NCBI GenBank assembly: GCA_946479335.1 | Contig: CAMLFP010000356.1 | Coordinates: forward strand, 1-5,788 | Source of the DNA: an uncultured Archangium sp. | Lineage (GTDB): Bacteria; Myxococcota; Myxococcia; Myxococcales; Myxococcaceae | Length of the DNA: 5,788 bases | Reading direction: 5' to 3' | Part shown: in pieces, positions 1 to 5,788 of the stretch | Layout of the letters: each line of letters opens with the position of its first letter | How positions within the stretch are numbered: position 1 is the stretch's first letter | Notes under the pieces: generated by a model | What the model was told of the DNA's origin: nothing | The model's input: the letters and a program-made list of their open reading frames with translations, nothing else | The model's database searches: none | Made by a program: the position numbers and the translations under genes

Positions 1-1337
1 GCTTCGACGCCGGCGCTGCCGTACGCGCTGCCCATCAACTTCACGGGGCCGAGCGTGATGGAGCCCTCGACCTCCGCCTTCGCGACCGCGGAGACGCCGG
101 CCTTGCCCTCGAGCACGGCGGTGGGCGGGTTGCGCGTCACCTTCGCGGTGACGGTGGCCTCCGCCTTCGCCTCGGCGGAGACGCGCGCCTTGCCTTCGAC
201 GCCCGCGGTGAACTTCTCGCCGCCGATGGTGACTGAGTTCGAGGTGAGCTTGCCGGTGGCCGACGCTTCGACGCCGACGCTGACCTTCGCGCCCGCCGTC
301 GCGTCGAGGCCGTTGCTGTTGAGCGTGCCCTTCGCGGTGACCGACGCGGTGGCTTCGGCCTTGGCCTCGAGCGCGCCCTCCGCGGTGCCGTGCGCGCCGG
401 TCTTCTTGCCCGCGGTCTGCGCGTACGCCCCGGCGACGGCCTCGCGCTTGAAGTTGCCCTTCACGCCGTTCGCGCCGAAGGTCAGCTCGGTCTCCTTGCG
501 CACGCCGGCGTCGGTGCCGACGAACGACTTGCTGCCGTTGAGCTCGTCGTCCTTGAACTTCATGGAGTGCAGGGTGTCCGACTTCTCCTTGGTGATGAGG
601 TCGGTCTGCAGGCCCATCGCCGCGAGGAGGTCGCCGGCCTTCTGCGCCTTCGAGAGCCCGTCGTCCTTCACCTGGGAGAAGCCGCCGTCGGTCTTCTTCT
701 TCTCGTCTTCGCGGCTCCAGCTCTTGTCGGAGGCGCTGCCGCTCTTCCAATCGCCCTGCGAGGAGACGCTGAACTTCCCGTCCTTGAGGCCCGCCTCGTT
801 CTTCACGTTGAAGCTGGTGCCGGAGGTCTCCTTGCTCGACGAGGTGGTGGTGACGTTGCCGTCCTTCACCTTGGTCGACTCCTCGCGCACCACCTGGCGG
901 TTGCCGCGGTCATCGGTGGTGACCGAGACGCCGCTGGTGTTGGTCTTCTTGCCGTCGACGACCGAGCTGCTGACGCCCGCGGTGGTCTTGTTGACGTCGA
1001 AGGTGCCCGGCCCGGTGGTCGACGAACGGCTCAGCGAGGTGCTCACCGAGTGGTTGCCGTCGGTCTTCTTGGTGGTGCGCGCGCTGGAGCTCTCGGCGCG
1101 GCCGAAGGCGTCGGTGCTCTCGCTCCAGCTCTTCTTCACCTCGCGGCTGCCGGCCTGGGAGGTGACCTCGGCCTTCGACTTCTTCGGCGCCAGCCAGCCG
1201 CCGCTCTTGCTCTCGGTGGCCTGCTGGGTGCTCGAGGCGTTGCCGCCCTTGTGCTCCTTCTTCGTCGTGATGGAGCCATCGCGGTTGATGGTGCCCGCAG
1301 TCGAAGCCAGTGACTTCTTCACGTCGGAGATGGACAT
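1..1337 (-). CDS. Cys-free Ser/Thr/Lys/Ala-rich repetitive protein, N-terminal 445 residues (C-terminus off window)
   Basis: The minus strand is open from an ATG at 1337 to the left edge; an in-frame TGA at 1361-1359, with no other start codon between, fixes the start (MSISDVKKSL). I do not recognise a named family. Residues 1-50 are polar with no signal peptide or membrane segment. Residues about 50-225 are Ser/Thr/Lys/Gly-rich with short strand-like runs ended by DG, GN or DDRGN turns. Residues 227-260 are a more ordinary, probably helical stretch (KAQKAGDLLAAMGLQ). From about 320 the chain alternates Ala/Val/Gly with Lys/Glu/Ser/Thr, and EAKAEAT occurs twice, 65 residues apart. There is no cysteine in 445 residues; tryptophans are at 48, 71, 197 and 207. 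It lies 59 bases downstream of the esterase gene on the same strand. Composition resembles the long stalk or carrier part of large exported or polymorphic-toxin-type proteins, but that is inference; it could equally be structural. The frame is well supported by G/C-rich third positions; function is unknown. Confidence 0.85.
   Translation of the reverse strand, partial: MSISDVKKSLASTAGTINRDGSITTKKEHKGGNASSTQQATESKSGGWLAPKKSKAEVTSQAGSREVKKSWSESTDAFGRAESSSARTTKKTDGNHSVSTSLSRSSTTGPGTFDVNKTTAGVSSSVVDGKKTNTSGVSVTTDDRGNRQVVREESTKVKDGNVTTTSSSKETSGTSFNVKNEAGLKDGKFSVSSQGDWKSGSASDKSWSREDEKKKTDGGFSQVKDDGLSKAQKAGDLLAAMGLQTDLITKEKSDTLHSMKFKDDELNGSKSFVGTDAGVRKETELTFGANGVKGNFKREAVAGAYAQTAGKKTGAHGTAEGALEAKAEATASVTAKGTLNSNGLDATAGAKVSVGVEASATGKLTSNSVTIGGEKFTAGVEGKARVSAEAKAEATVTAKVTRNPPTAVLEGKAGVSAVAKAEVEGSITLGPVKLMGSAYGSAGVE
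3..380 (-). repeat. Degenerate Ala/Lys/Glu repeat inside the partial low-complexity protein
   Basis: Residues about 320-445 contain at least two diverged units of roughly 65 residues. Each has an EAKAEAT heptad followed by a V-T-A-K segment (324-336 and 389-399), and a weaker third start, AVAKAEVEG, appears at 417. Between them small residues alternate with charged or hydroxyl residues, a pattern expected of extended strands or a flexible rod. The repeat continues to the window edge, so the copy number cannot be given. Confidence 0.55.
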
Positions 1338-1345
1338 GAAGTGGA

Positions 1346-1373
1346 CTCTTACAGGCTCTCAGCCGTGCGGCAA
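1346..1373 (-). promoter_or_regulatory. Possible promoter/start signal of the low-complexity protein gene
   Basis: On the minus strand TAAGAG (1351-1346) sits 8 bases before the ATG. It could act as a -10 element with TTGCCG (1373-1368; 4 of 6 matches to TTGACA) 16 bases upstream, giving an almost leaderless transcript. The same bases include AAGAG, a weak Shine-Dalgarno match at 8-base spacing, so the site may instead be a ribosome binding site in a two-gene transcript with the esterase. The sequence does not decide between the two. Confidence 0.3.
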
Positions 1374-1396
1374 ACGGCCCCGATGATCACCTTCGC

Positions 1397-2746
1397 TCAC
1401 GGAGGGTTCACGCTCGCCCAGCCGGTGCCGGAGACGAACGCGCTGGTCCAGTCGAGGAGCGTGACGTTGTTGTTGGTGATGGTGTTGAGGCTGCCCAGCA
1501 TCACGTGCGAGTTGCCGGCGACGAGGTAGTACTTCGCGTTCGACGTCGGGTCGTAGTCGGCGGTGAGCAGCGCGCGCGTCTGCGTCTCGAACTGCGCGCC
1601 GGTGTACCCGAAGAACTGCGAGAGCGTGCCGTCTTGCATGTACGCCAGCAGCGCGAAGCGGCTCTGCGGGTAGGTCGAGAAGAGCCACGTGGGGTACTTC
1701 GTGAAGTCGGCCGCGCAGCCCGTGCAGCCGCTGGGCACCTGCAGGTTCCACGCGGAGACCCAGGTCGACAACAGCGAGCCCGACGGGTTGATCATCTGCC
1801 CGCAGTCGGCCAGCACGTGGACCTCCGCGTTGGGGAAGGCGGCCTTGACCGCCGCGAAGTTGAACTCCGCGCCGTACGCGCCGGCCGACGAGCCAGAGAC
1901 GAAGACCCGCGTGGCGTTGGGGAAGGTGACCGCGAGCCGCGCGAGGTACGCGCGCATGTTGGCCGCGCCGCGGTGGTGCACCGTCGTCTCGGGGACGTTG
2001 ACGGTGCCCACGGTGGTGGCCGGGTAGGTGGTCACCGTGTCGCCCGCGTGCACGTCGCCGGTGCAGTACGGCACGTAGACGTAGCTCATGTCCTTGAAGG
2101 GGTTGGTGGAGGTGGCGCGCGAGAAGGGCGCGGCCGACTTGGTGCCATCGCCCGCGAAGCTCGACGCGGTGTACCCGGTGTCGGTCGCGGTCGCGGTGTG
2201 GAGGTAGCCGCAGGTCACCGAGTCCCAGCAGGCGCCGCCGCCCTGCAGATAGATGAGCACGTCGGTGCTGCGCGTCGTGAGGTTGACGCCGATGCCGGTG
2301 GCCGCGCCGTTGCCGCACGCGCTGTCGGGGAAGCCGACCCACGTCCACGTCTCGGCGGTGGCGGTGATGGGGTCGACGCGCGTCGCGCAGGCGTTGCTCT
2401 GGCACGACTGGCTGGCGTCGCACGCCGCGCAGCTCGCGCCGCCGGTGCCGCACTGCGCGTCCTGGTCTCCGGTGTGGCACAGCCCGTCGCTGGTGCAGCA
2501 GCCGTCGCAGTTGCTGGCGTCACAATGCGGAGCCGCGCACACGTGCGCGTCGCACACGTCGGTGCCGGTGCACGCGCTGCACAGCGCGCCCGACGCGCCA
2601 CACTGCGTGGCCGTGTTGCCGGGCTGGCAGGTGCCGTCGGCGGCGCAGCAGCCTCCGCAGTTCTCGGGGCCGCACTGCGTGGTGGTGGGCCCGCAGGCGG
2701 AGAAACAGACGACGACAGAGAACACGGCGAGTGCGGTGAGGCGCAT
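1397..2746 (-). CDS. Predicted lipoprotein: tandem Cys-rich modules plus pectinacetylesterase/Notum-family hydrolase
   Basis: This is a 449-residue protein. The ATG at 2746 gives a lipoprotein signal (MRLTALAV...CFSAC) with lipid cysteine 18, and Gly at +2 argues against inner-membrane retention. The ATG at 2800 would add 18 polar residues before the signal, so I reject it. Residues 25-120 are two ten-cysteine modules. From about 125 the chain matches the pectinacetylesterase/Notum alpha/beta-hydrolase family: LQGGGACW (oxyanion region, GGG 169-171), PYCTGDVH (226-233), GSSAG with presumed nucleophile Ser287, ADCG (313-316), and, by analogy with human Notum, Asp372 in MQDGTLSQFF and His414 in NSHVML. 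The triad is therefore complete. Family members remove acetyl (plants) or palmitoleoyl (Notum) esters; bacterial substrates are mostly unknown, so the substrate here is open. The modules may bind polysaccharide or cell surface, or simply stabilise the protein outside the cell. It is divergent from selO (78 bases between starts) and is followed after 59 bases by the low-complexity gene on the same strand. Confidence 0.9.
   Translation of the reverse strand: MRLTALAVFSVVVCFSACGPTTTQCGPENCGGCCAADGTCQPGNTATQCGASGALCSACTGTDVCDAHVCAAPHCDASNCDGCCTSDGLCHTGDQDAQCGTGGASCAACDASQSCQSNACATRVDPITATAETWTWVGFPDSACGNGAATGIGVNLTTRSTDVLIYLQGGGACWDSVTCGYLHTATATDTGYTASSFAGDGTKSAAPFSRATSTNPFKDMSYVYVPYCTGDVHAGDTVTTYPATTVGTVNVPETTVHHRGAANMRAYLARLAVTFPNATRVFVSGSSAGAYGAEFNFAAVKAAFPNAEVHVLADCGQMINPSGSLLSTWVSAWNLQVPSGCTGCAADFTKYPTWLFSTYPQSRFALLAYMQDGTLSQFFGYTGAQFETQTRALLTADYDPTSNAKYYLVAGNSHVMLGSLNTITNNNVTLLDWTSAFVSGTGWASVNPP
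2387..2674 (-). repeat. Two tandem 50-residue ten-cysteine modules within the esterase lipoprotein
   Basis: With the start at 2746, cysteines lie at residues 25, 30, 33, 34, 40, 49, 56, 59, 65, 70 and again at 75, 80, 83, 84, 90, 99, 106, 109, 115, 120. Every cysteine of module 2 is exactly 50 residues after its counterpart, while most other residues differ. Shared non-Cys positions include N before the second Cys, G between the second and third, DG before the fifth, and QCG at the sixth. Such spacing implies five disulfides per module and oxidative folding outside the cytoplasm. Short Cys-rich modules of this general kind are common ahead of domains in myxobacterial surface proteins; I cannot name a specific Pfam family. 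Confidence 0.85.
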
Positions 2747-2754
2747 GGCGGCAC

Positions 2755-2784
2755 GGCATAGCGCTGCTCCGCGCGCGCTGTCAT
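2755..2784 (-). promoter_or_regulatory. Predicted promoter of the esterase lipoprotein gene
   Basis: On the minus strand ATGACA (2784-2779, 5 of 6 matches to TTGACA) is followed after 18 bases by TATGCC (2760-2755), which ends 8 bases before the chosen ATG at 2746. This is the best sigma-70-like pair in the window. It would place transcription initiation at or just before the start codon. It also supports the ATG at 2746 over that at 2800, because the longer form would start upstream of the promoter. No Shine-Dalgarno sequence is visible. Confidence 0.45.
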
Positions 2785-2810
2785 CGGCTGCGCGCGTCAT
2801 CTGCGCTCGT

Positions 2811-2816
2811 TACATT
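2811..2816 (+). promoter_or_regulatory. Possible -10 element of selO
   Basis: TACATT lies 8 bases before the selO ATG at 2825, and no Shine-Dalgarno sequence is visible in those 8 bases. If it is a -10 hexamer, initiation would fall at about the start codon, giving a leaderless message. No good -35 is seen 16-18 bases upstream, so support comes mainly from position and from the similar arrangement at the other genes here. Confidence 0.3.
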
Positions 2817-2824
2817 GCGGCGTC

Positions 2825-4339
<1,515 letters not shown>

Positions 4340-4721
4340 GCTTTGAGGGGCAGCGGTCTGTGATGGCGGGCGGGGTGCGCGTGACGGGCGAGCCCCGCGG
4401 CTCCGGACGCACTGGTGCAAGCGTGTGGCTCCGGGTGTCGCTGCATCAGCATTCGCAAAGAGGAACCGGGCGTGTTCGCGCCGCGGGAACGTGATGCGCC
4501 TCGGTGGTGGCGGTGTGTGGAGGGGACGCGCGTCGAAGTGTCAGCACTGAGTTGGGCGGCGGGCGGCGTGCGGGAGCTCAAAAATTGAAAATCGGAGTTC
4601 CTCAGCTTGGAGCAGTGCTGCGCGTGGTGAGGGGCTCGGGGGAGAAGGGCAGGGCGCCGGTATTCTCGCGTCGGTTGCCGTCGAGAGCTGCGTGGTGCGC
4701 TGGTCGTTGCGAGCGCGGTGC
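4340..4721. other. Intergenic stretch after selO, no gene seen
   Basis: None of the open frames here has the G/C-rich third positions of the neighbouring genes. A 5-base stem, GAGCC-CCGC-GGCTC (4390-4403), lies about 50 bases past the selO stop but has no T-run, so I do not call it a terminator. A short A/T island (4580-4592, including AAAAATTGAAAAT) stands out from the GC-rich background and is flanked by CAGCACTG (4542-4549) and its reverse complement CAGTGCTG (4613-4620). Those octamers match the core of the tandem repeat downstream, so the stretch may be old, decayed repeat DNA. Confidence 0.6.
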
Positions 4722-5020
4722 AGGTTCCGCGGGGCACTGAGCGGACGCCGCGGAGCACTGCGCTGACTCAGCGGAGCACGGCGCGAGCTCAGCGGAGCAC
4801 TGCGCGGACTCCGCAAGGCACTGCGCGGGTTCCGCGGGGCACTGTTCGGCCACCGCGATGCTCTGTTCGGACTCAGCGGGGTACTGCTCCGGTTCCGCGG
4901 AAGCGCTGCTCGGGTTCCGCAGAAGCACTGCTCGGGTTCCGCAGAAGCACTGCTCCGGCTCCGCGGAAAGACTGCGCGGGCTCCGCGGAAGGACTGCTCG
5001 GCTTCACATAAACGCTGCGT
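4722..5020. repeat. 14-unit tandem array, period 21 bases then 22 bases
   Basis: The core pentamer CACTG or a close variant begins at 4735, 4756, 4777, 4798, 4819, 4840, 4861, 4882, 4904, 4926, 4948, 4970, 4992 and 5013. The first seven intervals are all 21, the next five all 22, the last 21. A unit reads approximately GGNTCCGCGG, then RG (21-base type) or AAG (22-base type), then CACTGCTC. Units at 4912-4933 and 4934-4955 are identical; the outer ones are more diverged. Because 22 is not a multiple of 3, no reading frame stays open in phase through the array, so I treat it as noncoding. It lacks unique spacers between copies, so it is not a CRISPR. Function is unknown; minisatellite expansion, a protein-binding array or a chromosomal structural element are all possible. 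Confidence 0.92.
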
Positions 5021-5047
5021 CGTTGTCTGCCGAAGTTCGCTCGTGGC

Positions 5048-5065
5048 CCACGAAGCGCTTCGTGG
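5048..5065. repeat. Perfect 18-base palindrome with an alternative upstream pairing
   Basis: CCACGAAGCGCTTCGTGG is its own reverse complement. Its left arm CACGA (5049-5053) can also pair with TCGTG at 5041-5045 across a 3-base loop, so two mutually exclusive hairpins are possible. The centre AAGCGCT matches the core of several array units, so it may be a modified unit. It could equally be a binding site for a dimeric protein. Confidence 0.6.
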
Positions 5066-5107
5066 CTATCGATGAGGATCGGCGCGTGCTCCGTGCGAGG
5101 CATGCCT

Positions 5108-5128
5108 GGCTCGGCAGAGGCGCTGCTG
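5108..5128 (+). repeat. Isolated copy of the tandem-array unit
   Basis: This 21-base segment (GGCTCGGCAGAGG followed by CGCTGCTG) matches the array consensus at most positions, with its CGCTG core at 5121. It lies 108 bases past the last array core, in the same orientation. Confidence 0.6.
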
Positions 5129-5147
5129 TTGTTGAGGGAGAGTGGTC

Positions 5148-5169
5148 GCGCTCCGCAGAAGCGCTGCCC
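5148..5169 (+). repeat. Second isolated copy of the tandem-array unit (22-base type)
   Basis: This segment contains CTCCGCAGAAGCGCTGC and has the extra A of the 22-base subtype. Its core starts at 5162, 41 bases after the previous stray copy, which is close to two repeat periods. Orientation is the same as in the array. Confidence 0.65.
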
Positions 5170-5280
5170 GGTGTTCGCGAAAGATCCGCTCAACACCTGC
5201 GTGGCTTCCCCCGAGACACCGTTCCGTGATCGCCGACGTTCGCTGCGCTCGACTCGCTGGTTGTTGAACATCACGTCGCG

Positions 5281-5321
5281 CCCCTCACCCCAACCCTCTC
5301 CCCGGGGGAGAGGGAGTTTGG
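5281..5321. repeat. REP-like C/G hairpin (dispersed intergenic repeat)
   Basis: The sequence begins CCCCTCACCCCAACC and contains CCCTCTCCCC (5294-5303) and its exact reverse complement GGGGAGAGGG (5305-5314); a physically realistic form has an 8-base stem and a 5-base loop. I recognise this pattern as a very common intergenic element in GC-rich proteobacteria; read on the minus strand it gives the familiar spurious peptide LPLPRGEGWGEG. It may act as an RNA stem or a bidirectional termination or stability element, but it has only a TTT after the stem. It ends 39 bases before the next gene. Confidence 0.8.
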
Positions 5322-5344
5322 TGGCGCGCGTCGGCACGGCCACA

Positions 5345-5350
5345 TACCTT
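5345..5350 (+). promoter_or_regulatory. Possible -10 element of the right-edge lipoprotein gene
   Basis: TACCTT lies 10 bases before the ATG at 5361. The bases from here to the start, TACCTTGCGCCGTC, closely resemble TACATTGCGGCGTC at the selO start. No clear -35 is found at 16-18 bases, and no Shine-Dalgarno sequence is visible before the ATG. The call rests on position and on the resemblance to selO. Confidence 0.3.
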
Positions 5351-5360
5351 GCGCCGTCTG

Positions 5361-5788
5361 ATGCGCCGTCTTTCACTCGTTCTTCTCCTGGCGTTGGCCG
5401 CGTGTGCCCACCGCGGCGCGCCCCCGACGCAGGCCCTCGATGACGCGGCCGCGCGTGCGGGCGCCGGCGCCGATGCCCGCACCCAGGCGCTGGCCGGGTT
5501 CCGCGCGCTCCTGATCGACGGCGACGCGGCGAAGGCCACCGCGCTGCTCGACGACGCGGTGAAGAAGAACCCCGGCGAGCCCTACGCGCTGATGGGCCAG
5601 GTGTTCCTCGCGCAGCGCACCATGCAGCCGCAGAAGGCGCTCGCCGCGTCGCTCGCGTTGCTGGAGCGGTCTCCGAAGCACCCGCTGGCGCCGGCGGCCG
5701 CGCGCGTGGTGCTCGACACCGCGGCGCTCTCGCAGTCGACCATCGAGCTGGTGCGCGCGCGCGCCCCGGCAGTGCTCAAGCTGGAGCA
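5361..5788 (+). CDS. Predicted lipoprotein, helical/TPR-like, N-terminal 142 residues (C-terminus off window)
   Basis: The frame is open from ATG 5361 to the right edge with strong G/C third-position bias. The N-terminus MRRLSLVLLLALAAC is a textbook lipoprotein signal: two arginines, a leucine-rich core and lipobox LAAC with lipid cysteine 15. Ala at +2 predicts outer-membrane sorting. After a low-complexity Ala/Gly linker (about 16-40) comes a helical region. Residues 43-70 (ALAGFRALLIDGDAAKATAL and onward to KKNPGEPYALMGQVFLA) look like a TPR-type helix pair: a small-residue pattern, then the NPGEPYAL turn, followed by a second pair at about 88-120 ending near SPKHPLAP. This suggests a scaffold or binding protein facing the periplasm, but family assignment is uncertain because only the N-terminal part is present. 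No operon partner is seen upstream, where about 1 kb of repeat-rich DNA separates it from selO. Confidence 0.88.
   Translation, partial: MRRLSLVLLLALAACAHRGAPPTQALDDAAARAGAGADARTQALAGFRALLIDGDAAKATALLDDAVKKNPGEPYALMGQVFLAQRTMQPQKALAASLALLERSPKHPLAPAAARVVLDTAALSQSTIELVRARAPAVLKLE

Larger units (their letters stand above)
5021..5280. other. Intergenic stretch with stray repeat copies, no gene seen
   Basis: No frame shows the coding bias of the flanking genes. The stretch holds an 18-base palindrome, two isolated copies of the tandem-array unit and a small palindrome TTCGCGAA (5174-5181). It looks like continuation and decay of the repeat region rather than a broken gene; no recognisable protein fragment was found. 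Confidence 0.55.

Noticed and set aside
1362..1378. Terminator between the two minus-strand genes
   Set aside because: The stem GCCGT/ACGGC is only 5 bases with a 7-base loop and no T-run on either strand.
55..1386. 443-residue plus-strand open frame
   Set aside because: It is antisense to the minus-strand Cys-free protein gene, which has the better codon pattern and a sensible composition. The plus product has no recognisable domain and reflects the lack of stops in GC-rich antisense DNA.
1505..2761. 418-residue plus-strand open frame
   Set aside because: It is an Arg/Gly/Ala/Val-rich shadow of the esterase gene, which has a complete catalytic motif set on the other strand.
2747..2800. Longer N-terminus of the esterase (start at 2800)
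   Set aside because: It puts 18 polar residues before the lipoprotein signal and would begin upstream of the best promoter match.
4390..4403. Terminator after selO
   Set aside because: It is a 5-base stem with no T-run and is indistinguishable from chance pairing at this GC content.
4504..4740. 78-residue plus-strand frame
   Set aside because: Codon use lacks the G/C third-position bias of the true genes, there is no start signal, and it runs into the repeat array.
4602..5011. Heptapeptide-repeat proteins read from the tandem array on either strand (for example AESAQCS-like repeats)
   Set aside because: The 21-base units give an automatic 7-residue repeat, but the 22-base units shift the frame and the repeat pattern is lost. 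Differences between units are not concentrated at third positions.
4722..5020. CRISPR array
   Set aside because: The units abut with no unique spacers, unit length is 21-22 bases, and no cas-like gene is in the window.

Overview
The window is GC-rich DNA (roughly two thirds G+C by eye) with the strong third-position G/C bias of a high-GC bacterium. A Myxococcota (myxobacterial) origin is the best guess. It rests on a Cys-rich tandem module fused to a secreted hydrolase, a short LAAC-type lipoprotein, a long Ser/Thr/Lys/Ala protein without cysteine, and little or no Shine-Dalgarno sequence before the start codons. No marker gene proves it.

Layout. Positions 1-1337 (minus) hold the N-terminal 445 residues of a low-complexity, cysteine-free protein whose C-terminus lies outside the window. 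Positions 1397-2746 (minus) hold a predicted lipoprotein: two 50-residue ten-cysteine modules followed by a pectinacetylesterase/Notum-type alpha/beta hydrolase. A 78-base divergent spacer separates it from selO (2825-4339, plus), the protein AMPylase of the pseudokinase fold, complete to its C-terminal SCSS. Positions 4340-5360 are about 1 kb without a convincing gene. This gap holds a 14-unit tandem array (4722-5020), two stray copies of the unit, an 18-base perfect palindrome, and a REP-like C/G hairpin. At 5361 a second lipoprotein gene begins (plus), probably helical/TPR-like, and it runs off the right edge.

How the genes relate. The left part is two minus-strand genes, 59 bases apart, which could be co-transcribed, though each also has a promoter-like element. 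The esterase and the two lipoprotein signals point to the cell envelope or exterior; SelO is expected in the cytoplasm. I see no shared pathway. All four start codons are preceded by a TA-starting hexamer 8-10 bases upstream, which suggests leaderless or near-leaderless transcripts.

The items I think most deserve a second look are the tandem array, whose period switches cleanly from 21 to 22 bases part way along; the edge-truncated low-complexity protein, which looks like a carrier region whose C-terminal domain is unseen; and a SelO that keeps the C-terminal redox cysteine but lacks the partner cysteine of the E. coli enzyme. No complete new system can be demonstrated from this window.
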